Positions 36,659 through 45,680 of a stretch of DNA of 64,000 nucleotides are shown here, piece by piece. Origin of the DNA: DATCJA01 sp963734635. Its GTDB lineage: Bacteria > Acidobacteriota > Vicinamibacteria > Vicinamibacterales > UBA2999. Where the stretch lies: assembly GCA_963734635.1 (NCBI GenBank), contig CAVTIA010000006.1, forward strand, positions 62,001-126,000, in the 5' to 3' direction. The first letter of the stretch is position 1; every line of letters starts with the position of its first letter. The notes below the pieces were generated by a model, which was given only the letters and a program-made list of their open reading frames with translations, had not been told where the DNA came from and ran no database searches. The position numbers and the translations under genes are program-made.

Positions 36659-37404
36659 CACGCGCTCCGCGTGACTGGCGTGGTCGCGCCGGCGTTCGCG
36701 CGTGCCAAGAACTGCTGGACCTCTTCGTCCGTCGTCTGCGAGAAGTCGGCGTACCAGAGTCCGACCGCCCTGAACGGTTCAGGGGTGAACGCGCAGATCA
36801 CCTCGTCGGCGACCTCGCGAAGTGCGTGGCATGTCTGGAACGCTCCGACGGGCACGGCTACGATGACGCGTGCGGGGTGCAGTCGTCGAACGGCCAGTAC
36901 CGCCGCCCGCATCGTCGAACCGGTCGCCAGCCCGTCGTCGACCAGAATCACGACCCGCCCCTCGATCGCCACGAGCGGCCGGCCGTCGCGATAGGTGCGC
37001 TCACGCCGTTCCAACTCCACCCGCTCGGTGCGTGTCACGGACTCGATCGCAGCCCGCGAGACCGGATGCAATTCGAGGACATCCTCGTTCAGGACCCGGA
37101 CATCGCCACTGGCGATCGCGCCCATGGCCAACTCCGGGTGACCAGGCAGGCCAAGCTTCCGCACCACGAACACGTCTAGCTGGGCGCCCAACGCTCGCGC
37201 TATCTCGTAGCCGACCGGCACGCCACCCCGCGGCAGCGCCAAGACCACAACGTCGTCCCTGTCCGCGAACTCATTGAGACGGTCAGCGAGCACAACGCCT
37301 GCCTCCCGCCGATCCCCAAAGCCAACGCGCCGTCGAGACTGGCCCAGCCACTCCATAGCTCTATTCAAATGTGCAATCGCAGTACCGGGCATCATCAGCA
37401 TCAT
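36658..37404 (-). CDS. Phosphoribosyltransferase (COG1926-like)
   Basis: 248-aa (or 233-aa from ATG 37359) type I PRTase. Features: VVLALPRGGVPVGYEIARALGA, KLGLPGHPELAMGAIA, and PRPP loop VVILVDDGLATGSTM. Its stop overlaps the esterase start, so they are an operon. A sister gene is at 62878. Substrate base unknown. Confidence 0.85.
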   Translation of the reverse strand: MMLMMPGTAIAHLNRAMEWLGQSRRRVGFGDRREAGVVLADRLNEFADRDDVVVLALPRGGVPVGYEIARALGAQLDVFVVRKLGLPGHPELAMGAIASGDVRVLNEDVLELHPVSRAAIESVTRTERVELERRERTYRDGRPLVAIEGRVVILVDDGLATGSTMRAAVLAVRRLHPARVIVAVPVGAFQTCHALREVADEVICAFTPEPFRAVGLWYADFSQTTDEEVQQFLARANAGATTPVTRSA

Positions 37405-37430
37405 TGACGGGCTGTAGGGCCATGGTCCTT

Positions 37431-37446
37431 GTGGAAATGTTCGCGG
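37431..37446. promoter_or_regulatory. Candidate activator site GTGGAAATGTTCGCGG
   Basis: Variant of the GGGAA-TTCC motif about 60 bp upstream of the sigma-54 element at 37503. Confidence 0.35.
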
Positions 37447-37502
37447 CAATCTGCCTTTTTCCCCATGCTGCCGGAGAGGTTCAACGTCGATAGCGACTCC
37501 TG

Positions 37503-37518
37503 TGGCGAAGACCTTGCT
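37503..37518 (+). promoter_or_regulatory. Sigma-54 promoter of alcohol dehydrogenase gene
   Basis: TGGCGAAGACCTTGCT: TGGC and a perfect TTGCT with GG-N10-GC. Predicted start near 37529, almost at the ATG (37531); ATG 37540 is the alternative. Confidence 0.5.
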
Positions 37519-37530
37519 GCGATCGAAAGC

Positions 37531-38517
37531 ATGCGCGCGATGGCATTGACGCGGCCCGGCGCCGGCAAGGTGGAAGCCGTTGATCTCGATCTCCTCGCAC
37601 CGGGTCCCTGGGAGGTCCTGGTCCGAGTGCTCGCGTGCGGCGTCTGCCGAACCGATCTGCATGTCGTCGACGGCGACCTGCCCGAGCCGACCATTCCGAT
37701 CGTTCCCGGCCATGAGATCGTCGGGCGTGTCGAGCAGGTCGGCGATGACGTCAAGACGTTCGTGCCCGGCGAGCGCGTTGGCGTTCCCTGGTTAGGATGG
37801 TCCTGCGGCGAGTGTGAGTTCTGTCGTGCGCAGCGAGAGAATCTGTGCCGACGTGCTCGTTACACCGGCTATCAAATCAATGGCGGGTACGCCGAATACG
37901 CGGTCGCGGACGCCCGCTTCTGTTTTCCACTGCCTGCCCAGTACGACGACACGGACGCCCCGCCTCTCCTCTGCGCCGGCCTGATTGGATACCGGGCGTA
38001 TCGAATGGCTGGTCCCGGCAAGAGGCTCGGAATCTATGGGTTTGGTGCGGCCGCACACGTCATCACGCAAGTCGCCGTTCACCAGGGTCGTGACGTATAC
38101 GCTTTCGTAGCGCCCGGTGACAATCAGGCCTTGCGTTTTGCGCGAGAGGTCGGTGCAACCTGGGCCGGGCCGTCGAATGAGCCGTCACCCGTACCACTCG
38201 ACAGCGCACTCATCTTCGCGCCGGTAGGCCACCTGGTACCCGAGGCGCTGTCACGCACGGTTCCCGGGGGCGTCGTCGTCTGTGCTGGCATTCACATGAG
38301 CGACATTCCGTCGTTCCCATATCGACTCTTGTGGGAAGAGCGGATCGTTCGATCCGTCGCGAATCTGACTCGTAAGGATGCAGAGGAATTCCTGGCACTT
38401 GCGGCCGACATTCCGCTGCGGATGCACATCCAGGTGTATTCGCTCGCGGACGCCAATCAGGCCCTGGGTGATCTGCGTGCCGGACGCCTCTCAGGCGCGG
38501 CCGTCCTGGTGCCGTGA
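37531..38517 (+). CDS. Zinc-dependent alcohol dehydrogenase
   Basis: 328-aa medium-chain dehydrogenase (AdhA/AdhP-like). Catalytic zinc ligands in CGVCRTDLHVVDGD and GHEIVGRVE; structural zinc cysteines in CGECEFCRAQRENLC; Rossmann nucleotide site LGIYGFGAAAH (GxGxxx variant). Reduces aldehydes or oxidises alcohols with NAD(P). In an oxygen-limitation context it would regenerate NAD+ (inference). Confidence 0.9.
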   Translation: MRAMALTRPGAGKVEAVDLDLLAPGPWEVLVRVLACGVCRTDLHVVDGDLPEPTIPIVPGHEIVGRVEQVGDDVKTFVPGERVGVPWLGWSCGECEFCRAQRENLCRRARYTGYQINGGYAEYAVADARFCFPLPAQYDDTDAPPLLCAGLIGYRAYRMAGPGKRLGIYGFGAAAHVITQVAVHQGRDVYAFVAPGDNQALRFAREVGATWAGPSNEPSPVPLDSALIFAPVGHLVPEALSRTVPGGVVVCAGIHMSDIPSFPYRLLWEERIVRSVANLTRKDAEEFLALAADIPLRMHIQVYSLADANQALGDLRAGRLSGAAVLVP

Positions 38518-38844
38518 AGTCCTGGAAAAGATTGCCGTCGCCGCCAAATGCCGAGGCGGTCAAAGGGATCGTCGCGGGTCTCTACGGATGGGTGCGGGAT
38601 TTTCCGGATGAGCCTTGCCGTCATCGCATTGGACCGCTATGCGGCCTTAAACGAGAATTTTGTACTCATTGCGGGTCCGCATAGCGGTCCTAGGCGCGCG
38701 GAGCGCGCCAAGCAAGCACTGCCAACCAGTCAAGGGCGAGGTCCAGTCGGGATATCAAGGGCGAGCCCTTGGCTGGTCTTCAACCGCAGTCAGCCGTTCC
38801 CGAGGCTGGCGCGCCGCGTGCACTGCGGCACGTTGCAAGACGAC
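38518..38844. other. Gap between alcohol dehydrogenase and PEP synthase
   Basis: 327 bp with no gene; mostly occupied by the structured repeat at 38631-38777. The short flanks hold no promoter I can support. Confidence 0.5.
38631..38777. repeat. Structured dispersed repeat, copy 1
   Basis: Hairpin I: GGACCGCTATGCGG (38631-38644) pairs with CCGCATAGCGGTCC (38677-38690), loop containing CGAGAATTTTG. Then GCGCGCGGAGCGCGC, then hairpin II: ACCAGTCAAGGGC (38725-38737) with GCCCTTGGCTGGT (38765-38777), loop containing TCGGGATATCAAGGGC. Copy 2 is at 51821-51988, with compensatory stem changes. Confidence 0.75.
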
Positions 38845-41277
38845 ATGCCAAGTACACCGATGTTCATACGCTGGTTCAGCGAGATCATGCTGAGCGATGT
38901 CCCGCTGGTCGGCGGGAAGAACGCCTCGCTCGGCGAGATGTACCGGAACCTCTCGGGCGCCGGCGTACGGGTGCCGAACGGGTTCGCCATCACGGCGGAT
39001 GCGTATCGGCACTTCATGCACGCCACCGGCCTGGCAGCCACTGTCGACACCGTGACCCGGGGGCTCGAACCTGGCAATCTCGCCGAGCTTGCTGAGCGCG
39101 GTCTGGCGATTCGCCAGGCCATCGTGGGTGCGGCACTGCCCGACGATCTGTGAGGGGCTATCGTCGACGCCTACGACCGTCTCGGCGGCGGCGCCCCGAT
39201 CGACGTGGCCGTGCGCAGCAGCGCCACGGCCGAGGACCTGCCCGACGCCAGCTTCGCCGGCCAGCAGGAAACGTATCTCAACGTGCGCGGCCATGCGGCG
39301 CTTCTCGAGGCGTGCCGCCGCGCGTTCGCGTCGCTGTTCACCGACCGCGCGATCTCGTATCGGGCCGACAAAGGCTTCGATCAGGTACCGATCGCGCTCT
39401 CGATCGGCGTCCAGCGCATGGTCCGCTCGGACCTGGCGACGTCGGGCGTGATGTTCACGCTCGATACCGAGACCGGATTCCGGGACGTTGTGCTGATCAA
39501 CGCGTCGTACGGCCTGGGCGAGCCGATCGTGCAGGGTTCGGTGACCCCTGATGAGTATTACGTGTTCAAGCCGACGCTCAAACAGGGATTCCGGCCCATT
39601 CTCCAGAAGACGATCGGCACCAAGGAATTCAAGCTCGTCTACGACGAGGGCGGCAGCCGCGCCGTCAAGACGGTGCCGGTCGCTGCCGGCGATCGCGACG
39701 CGGTGCGCGCTGGACGACGAGGAAATCCTCACGCTGGCTCGTTGGGGCTGCGCCATCGAGGACCATTACAGCCGCGTGCGCGGAAGCGCCACGCCGATGG
39801 ACATCGAATGGGCCAAGGACGGCCGCACGCGGCGAGCTGTTCGTCGTCCAGGCTCGTCCCGAGACGGTACACGCGCGGGCGGACGTCCACATCGCTCGAG
39901 CAGTACCGGCTGCGCGAGCGCGGCCGCATCCTTGCGACGGGGCGGAGCGTCGGCAGCAAGATCGCGACCGGCCCGGTCCGCGTCATCCCAAACGCGGCCG
40001 ACCTTCGCCTGTTTCAGCCGGGCGAGGTGCTGGTCACCGACAAGACCGATCCCGACTGGGAGCCGATCATGAAGAAGGCGGCCGCGATCGTGACCAATCG
40101 TGGCGGTCGCACGTGCCATGCGGCCATCGTCAGCCGCGAGCTCGGCGTGCCCGCGATTGTCGGCACCGAGACGTGGCACCGACGCGCTCGCCGACCGGTC
40201 AGGTCGTGACCGTGTCGTGCGCCGAGGGCGATACAGGGTTCGTCTACGAAGGCGCGCGGCGGTTCGACGTCGAGCGAATCGGATCTGTCCGCGATCGGCA
40301 GGCCGGCCACGAAGATCATGATGAACGTCGGCAACCCGGACGAAGCGTTCGCACTGTCGTTCGTTCCAAACGACGGCGTCGGCCTGGCGCGCCTCGAGTT
40401 CATCATCAACAACGCGATCGGCGTGCACCCGATTGGCGCTCGTGCGGTACGGGGAGCTCGGCGACCAGGCGCGCACGGAAGTCGATCGCCTGACGGCGGG
40501 CTACACCGACAAGCCAGCGTTCTTCGTCGACAAGCTCGCCCAAGGCGTCGCCACGATCGCCGCCGCCTTCTACCCAAAGGACGTGATCGTCCGCCTCAGC
40601 GACTTCAAGACGAACGAGTACGCGCGACTCGCGGGCGGCATCGGGGTTCGAGCCGCACGAGGAGAACCCGATGATCGGATTCCGCGGCGCCTCCCGATAC
40701 TACGACGACCGGTATCGCGACGGCTTCGCGCTCGAGTGCCGCGCGATGAAGCGGGTCCGCGACGAGATGGGCCTGACCAACGTCAAGATCATGGTGCCCT
40801 TCTGCCGGACGCTGGACGAAGCGCGCCTGGTCGTGCGAGGAGCTGACGCAGAAACGGGCTTCGGCGCCACGACAACGGCCTCGAGCTCTACATGATGGTC
40901 GAGATCCCGAGCAACGTCATCCTGCTCTCGGATTTCGCGGAGTACTTCGACGGCTTCTCGATCGGATCCAACGATCTGACGCAGCTCACGCTCGGGGTCG
41001 ACCGCGATTCCGAGATCGTGGCACATGTCTTCGACGAACGCGATAAGGCCGTGCGGACCCTGATCGCGCAGGCGATCCAGCAGGCGCGCCGGCTCGGCCG
41101 CAAGATTGGCTTGTGCGGCCAGGCGCCAAGCGACTATCCGGAGTTCGCGACCTTCCTTGTGGAGTGCGGTATCCACAGCATGTCGCTCAACCCGGATGCC
41201 GTGCTTCCAACAACAGGCCTGGTGCTCGAGGTGGAGACCAAGGTGGAAACGAGGCATCGTTCACTGGCAGGAGCTGA
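38845..41277 (+). pseudogene. ppsA: Phosphoenolpyruvate synthase, many frameshifts
   Basis: Converts pyruvate + ATP to PEP + AMP + Pi. N-terminal ATP-grasp (PLVGGKNASLGEM, VRSSATAEDLPDASFAGQQE), phospho-His domain (GGRTCHAAIVSRELGVPAI) and PEP-binding barrel (IMVPFCRTLDEA, SIGSNDLTQLTLGVDRD, GLCGQAPSDYPEF) are all present in order. There is an in-frame TGA at 39151 and about ten frame changes between ~39710 and ~40880, with conserved residues intact on both sides of each. The density far exceeds neighbours: either a poorly polished stretch or a young pseudogene. The exact 3' end is uncertain. Confidence 0.82.
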
Positions 41278-41279
41278 CC

Positions 41280-41561
41280 ATGACACGCACAACTGCAACC
41301 GCAACGCGTCGAACCGACGCCGAAATCTTCGCCGAGGCGCGGAATGCGCTCGACCAGCATCCAGCCATTCCTGCGGCCGTCCGCGTGCATGTCAACGAAG
41401 GCGTTGCGACACTGACAGGGACCGTGCGACTCGCGTCGGAGAGCGCCGAGGCTGAGGATGTCGTGCGACACGTCCGCGGGGTCGGGCGCATCGTGAACGA
41501 GATCACCGTCGCTCACGTTCCGAGCGAGGAGGGCTTCGAGCCGCCCGATAGTCTCGACTGA
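41280..41561 (+). CDS. Single BON-domain protein
   Basis: 93-aa protein with one BON domain (EIFAEARNALDQHPAIP ... VRVHVNEGVATLTGTV ... AEAEDVVRHVRGVGRIVNEI), cytoplasmic, no signal peptide. ATG at 41280 directly after ppsA. Similar to the repeats in the BON3 protein at 43568. Confidence 0.82.
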   Translation: MTRTTATATRRTDAEIFAEARNALDQHPAIPAAVRVHVNEGVATLTGTVRLASESAEAEDVVRHVRGVGRIVNEITVAHVPSEEGFEPPDSLD

Positions 41562-41584
41562 CGCGGCGCGTCGAGGCCCGTCAA

Positions 41585-43204
41585 TCAGGCGGCTTCGAGC
41601 GACGACGTTTCGGCTCCCTTCGGCTCGGGAACCTCGGTCATCGTCGCCTCGGTCAGCAGCAGCACGCCGGCGGCTGAGACGGCGTTTTCCAACGCCAGCC
41701 GGACGACCTTGGTCGGATCGATGATGCCCGCCTCCACGAGATCGACGTACCTCGCCGTCGCGGCGTCGAATCCGAAGTTGCCGGTACCCGATCGCATCTT
41801 CTCGACGACCACGCCGCCGTCGACGCCCGAGTTCTCCGCGATCTGGCGTGCGGGCGACTCCAGGGCGCGACGAAGTATTAGTGCGCCCGCACGTTCGTCG
41901 CCATCCACGCGAGCCGCCTCGGCCTCGACTGCTGGAATCGCGCGGAGCAGCGCGAGGCCTGCACCGGGCACGATGCCTTCCGCGATCGCCGCACGGGTCG
42001 CATGAATCGCGTCATCGAATGCCTCGCGACGGCTCTTCATCTCCGCCTCGGCCGGGGCCCCGACGCGGATCACCGCAACGCCGCCTGAGAGCTTCGCCAA
42101 CCGCTCTTCGAGCTTCTCCCGGTCGTAGTCGGACGTCGTGTCGGCGATCTGCTTCCGCAGCTCTTGGCAGCGGCCCTCGATGGCCCGCTTCTCGCCTTTG
42201 CCGCCGACGATGGTGGTGTGCTCCCGGTCGACCACGATCCTCGCTGCGCGTCCAAGGTGCTCCGGCGTCACGTTTTCCAGGCGAATGCCGAGCTCCTGTG
42301 CGATGAGCTGACCGCCAGTAACGATCGCGATGTCCTGCAGCATCGCTTTCCGACGGTCACCAAAGCCGGGCGCCTTGACGGCCACATTCGCGAGCACGCC
42401 GCGCAGGCGGTTGAGAACGAGGGTGGCGAGCGCCTCGCCCTCCACATCCTCGGCGATCACGAGGAGCGGCGCACCGCGCTTCGCAATCTGTTCGAGCAAC
42501 GGCAAGAAGTCTTTGACGTTGTTGATCTTGCCTTCGTAGATCAGAATCAACGCGTCTTCGAGGACCGCCTCCATCTTTTCGGGGTCGGTCACGAAGTAGG
42601 GTGACAGGTACCCGCGATCGAACTGCAGGCCCTCGACGACTTCCATCGTTGTCTCGGTACCCTTTGCTTCCTCGACCGTGACCGCCCCCTCGGCGCCCAC
42701 TTTCTCGATGGCACCCGCGACCAGCTCGCCAATCGTCGCATCGTTGTGTGCCGAAATCGTGGCCACCTGCTGCTTCTCCCGTTGGCTTTGCACTGGACGG
42801 GACTGTGCTCGCAGGCTATCAATTGCTACACGGGCCGCTCGGTCGAGGCCGCGCTTGAGATCGATGGCGCTCGCGCCAGCCGCGATGTTGCGCATGCCGT
42901 CCGCGACGATCGCGTGCGCGAGGAGCACGGAGGTCGTCGTGCCGTCGCCTACCGCGTCGCCCGTCCGCTCGGCAGCACCGCGGAGCATCTGCGCACCGAG
43001 GTTCTCGTCGGGGTCCTTCAGCGCGAATTCCTTGGCGATGGTCACGCCGTCGTTGCACACGATCGGCTTTCCCCACTTCTTCTCGATCAGGACGCACTTG
43101 GATCTTGGCCCCAAGGTGACGCGTACCGCGTCAGCGATCGCCGTGGCACCACGCAGGACTTTCTCGCGAGCCTCGGATCGAAATAGCAGATGTTTGTGCG
43201 GCAT
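41585..43204 (-). CDS. groEL: Chaperonin GroEL (stress-linked copy, no groES)
   Basis: 539-aa 60-kDa chaperonin: nucleotide motif GDGTTTSVLLAHAI, apical LEGLQFDRGYLSPYF-type block, GAPAEAEMKSRR near the equatorial return. It lacks the C-terminal GGM repeat and has no groES partner, so it is probably an additional copy. The ATG at 43204 has AAGGA upstream; the long N-terminal extension of the open frame is discarded. A sigma-54 element lies 45-60 bp upstream. Confidence 0.93.
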   Translation of the reverse strand: MPHKHLLFRSEAREKVLRGATAIADAVRVTLGPRSKCVLIEKKWGKPIVCNDGVTIAKEFALKDPDENLGAQMLRGAAERTGDAVGDGTTTSVLLAHAIVADGMRNIAAGASAIDLKRGLDRAARVAIDSLRAQSRPVQSQREKQQVATISAHNDATIGELVAGAIEKVGAEGAVTVEEAKGTETTMEVVEGLQFDRGYLSPYFVTDPEKMEAVLEDALILIYEGKINNVKDFLPLLEQIAKRGAPLLVIAEDVEGEALATLVLNRLRGVLANVAVKAPGFGDRRKAMLQDIAIVTGGQLIAQELGIRLENVTPEHLGRAARIVVDREHTTIVGGKGEKRAIEGRCQELRKQIADTTSDYDREKLEERLAKLSGGVAVIRVGAPAEAEMKSRREAFDDAIHATRAAIAEGIVPGAGLALLRAIPAVEAEAARVDGDERAGALILRRALESPARQIAENSGVDGGVVVEKMRSGTGNFGFDAATARYVDLVEAGIIDPTKVVRLALENAVSAAGVLLLTEATMTEVPEPKGAETSSLEAA

Positions 43205-43248
43205 CTCTTCATTCCTTGTGTGGAGAACCCACACCTCGCTGGTACAGG

Positions 43249-43264
43249 TGCAAAGCGGACGCCA
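43249..43264 (-). promoter_or_regulatory. Sigma-54 promoter of groEL
   Basis: Minus strand TGGCGTCCGCTTTGCA: GG-N10-GC and perfect TTGCA. Predicted start near 43238, leader about 34 nt. A GAGGAAGATCTCC block at 43331-43343 is a possible activator site. Confidence 0.65.
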
Positions 43265-43567
43265 CGGTTCCGCGGCCGCGATGACGTGTCTCACTTGTCT
43301 CAAAGGTGAGTCGGCGCTCTCTAAGAGGGCGAGGAAGATCTCCTTTTTCGTGCTGATGCTCTCGTGCCTGGCGGCCTGGCCTTCGGTCGGATAGGAGCCC
43401 ACACGCCGCGCGCAGTCGGGCGTACAACTCGGTCTCAGGCGCTGAAACAGACGTCATGAAGCAGCCGTCGCCCGCCGGTGAGACAGGCGACGCAGTCACG
43501 CGCACATTCCGTCACCCTTACGCGGTATGTCCCGAAGCCACCACTGGTGTTGTGAGCTCAGCTGCGG

Positions 43568-44272
43568 TCAGCAGATTTCGTCCGGTGGCTCGACCTCGTA
43601 TGGCTCAGACGGCTCGACGATGATCCGGTTGTCGAGGCGCCGTATCCCTGGGGCGCTGCCCGCCGCACGTTCAGCGGCGTCACGCTCCGACCACGACCTC
43701 ACCGTACCCGTCAGGATGACGGCATCGTCGTCGCCGATTGCCACGTCGATATGACGGGCATCGAGGTCCGCATTGCGGTGCAGCGCCTGGACGATGCGCC
43801 GCCGAACATCACGCTGGGTCGTCTTTGGCGACACGTCGATGTAATTCTTGACGCCGCGCACGCTGCGGATGTGTCGCACCACGTCCTCCGCGCGCTCCCG
43901 TTGGACCAGCCACTCGACCTTGCCCGTGAGGCTGACGTGGCCATCGTGAACCACTGCCTGGATACTCTCTGGAATGCCTGGGTGGAGCTTCAGCGCCCGT
44001 ACCGTATCGGCCGCGATGTCAGCATCCGTTCGATCGACCTTCACACGCACCACGATGTCGTTGGCGACGGCGCGTACGCCGCGGACGTGTTTGACCGCGC
44101 GCTCGGCGGCCAGCTTGCCAGCGTAGCTGTCGATAAAGCCGGTGAGCGTGACGATCCCGTCCTTGGCGGCGACGCCCACCGCACTGTCGTCCACTTCGGG
44201 ATCCCAATCGAGTTGGCGGATGATGGCGTCTCGCAGCCGCACGTCCGTGCCGGTCAGGCTTGCAGTTGTCAT
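43568..44272 (-). CDS. Triple BON-domain protein (OsmY-like)
   Basis: 234 aa, three BON domains at ~12-75, ~82-150 and ~155-225, each with the V-x-G-x-V-T-L-T-G core (IVTLTGFIDSY, HVSLTGKVEW, AVILTGTVRSW). No signal peptide seen, so possibly cytoplasmic unlike OsmY. AAGGAG ribosome site before the ATG. Likely binds phospholipid or stabilises the envelope under stress (family knowledge). Confidence 0.85.
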   Translation of the reverse strand: MTTASLTGTDVRLRDAIIRQLDWDPEVDDSAVGVAAKDGIVTLTGFIDSYAGKLAAERAVKHVRGVRAVANDIVVRVKVDRTDADIAADTVRALKLHPGIPESIQAVVHDGHVSLTGKVEWLVQRERAEDVVRHIRSVRGVKNYIDVSPKTTQRDVRRRIVQALHRNADLDARHIDVAIGDDDAVILTGTVRSWSERDAAERAAGSAPGIRRLDNRIIVEPSEPYEVEPPDEIC

Positions 44273-44298
44273 ATGTGCGCTCCTTGCGCCTCCTGCCA

Positions 44299-44314
44299 CG
44301 CCAAGTCCATGCCA
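44299..44314 (-). promoter_or_regulatory. Sigma-54 promoter of the BON3 gene
   Basis: Minus strand TGGCATGGACTTGGCG: strong -24, TGGC at -12, 10-bp spacing. Predicted start near 44288, leader about 16 nt. Confidence 0.55.
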
Positions 44315-44374
44315 ACAGAGTCATCGACTTCTTCGGACGGACGCGCTTTTCTGCAGGCGGGGCGACACTGTGCT

Positions 44375-44390
44375 GGGGAATACTTCCCGC
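44375..44390. promoter_or_regulatory. Candidate activator site GGGGAATACTTCCCGC
   Basis: Palindromic motif between the divergent BON3 and USP genes, about 60 bp upstream of the BON3 sigma-54 element; matches 13518-13531. Confidence 0.5.
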
Positions 44391-44527
44391 GCCTCCCCGA
44401 AGACTTCCCACAGCTTCGTGGGCGTTATCTCCGGTTCGAAGCCGTGTGGATCAGTTAGGCTCGCGGGCCACACCCGTCGATGAGCGCGCTACGATACGGA
44501 CATGGCGTCGAGAAGAGAGCCGCTGAG

Positions 44528-45475
44528 ATGATCGAAATCCGTCACATCCTCTGTCCCGTCGATTTCTCCGACCTTTCGCGGCGGGCCCTGGATCACGCCA
44601 TCGCTGTCGCAAAGTGGTACGGGTCGCGCCTCACGGTGCTGTATGTCTATCACGTCCCCACGGCTGGAATCGCGCTCTCGTCGCTGCCAGTGGCGCCAGC
44701 GGCGGAGGCCGTCCAGCTATCGCCCGCCGACCGGGAGCAACTGAGACACCAGCTCAAGGGGTTTGCGCTGGCTGACGCGCTGAAGGACGTTCCCGTCGAG
44801 TATCTCGTGGCCGAAGGCGACGTGGCCACCGAGGTGCTGGCCGAAGCCGCGGACATGGTCGTGCTGGGCACACACGGCCGCTCCGGGTTCGAGCACCTGA
44901 TTCTGGGGTCCGTGGCCGAAAAGGTGGTGCGAAAAGCACACTGCCCGGTCATGACTATTCCGCCTGCCGCATCCGATGCCACGAAGGCGGTTCCCTCCCT
45001 CTTCCATCGCATCGTCGCAGGAGTCGACCTCTCGGACGCTTCCCTGCACGCGCTGAAGTACGCGCTGTCCCTGGCAGAGGAGGCCGACGCGCATCTGACG
45101 GTGTTGCGGGTCGTCGAAGTCCCGCGGGAGCTTGCGGAATGGGCGGCGGAGAGCGACGAGGGGAAGGAGTACGTCAAGCGATGGAAGGAGTTGGCATCGA
45201 CTCGCCTTCACGATGTCGTGCCGAATGACGTTCGGGTGTACTGTCACGTCGAGGAGCGCGTCGAGACCGGTCAGCCGTATCGCGAGCTCCTTCGGGTAGC
45301 CGCCGAGCAGTCTGCCGGCTTGATCGTCATCGGCGCGCACGGACACAACGTGCTGGATCGGATGTTCTTCGGTTCGACTGCGCAGCACCTGGTGCGCCAG
45401 GCAGTTTGTCCCGTCCTGACGCTCCGAACGCCGGCGGGGCAACCAGCGCGTGCTACTTCTTCACTTCGAACGTAA
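44528..45475 (+). CDS. Universal stress protein, two UspA domains
   Basis: 315-aa tandem USP. Domain 1: ILCPVDFSDLS, GTHGRSGFEHLILGS; domain 2: IVAGVDLSDAS, GAHGHNVLDRMFFGS. ATG 44528 matches the sister start MIEI...ILCP. Its last 23 bp overlap the convergent dodecin gene. Confidence 0.9.
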   Translation: MIEIRHILCPVDFSDLSRRALDHAIAVAKWYGSRLTVLYVYHVPTAGIALSSLPVAPAAEAVQLSPADREQLRHQLKGFALADALKDVPVEYLVAEGDVATEVLAEAADMVVLGTHGRSGFEHLILGSVAEKVVRKAHCPVMTIPPAASDATKAVPSLFHRIVAGVDLSDASLHALKYALSLAEEADAHLTVLRVVEVPRELAEWAAESDEGKEYVKRWKELASTRLHDVVPNDVRVYCHVEERVETGQPYRELLRVAAEQSAGLIVIGAHGHNVLDRMFFGSTAQHLVRQAVCPVLTLRTPAGQPARATSSLRT

Positions 45476-45656
45476 TATTCGCGTTGATGCGATACTCGAC
45501 AATCTTGTTGTCCTTGACTACCGCCTCGAAGTTCTTGATCCAGATCGACTTGATGTTGTCGACGGTCTTGCCGGCATCGGCGACCGCACGCTGAGCAGCA
45601 TCCTCCCAGCCTTTTTCGGACTCCGAGAGGACCTCGATCACTTTGTGTATGGCCAC
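45453..45656 (-). CDS. Dodecin (flavin-storage protein)
   Basis: 67-aa small beta-alpha-beta-beta protein that assembles as a hollow dodecamer binding flavin: HKVIEVLSESEKGWEDAAQ, IKSIWIKNFEAVVKDNKI, YRINANITFEV. Located 24 nt after the glycogen phosphorylase stop, same operon. Confidence 0.93.
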   Translation of the reverse strand: MAIHKVIEVLSESEKGWEDAAQRAVADAGKTVDNIKSIWIKNFEAVVKDNKIVEYRINANITFEVKK

Positions 45657-45680
45657 GTCTCCCTCCTTTGGACGTCTTGA

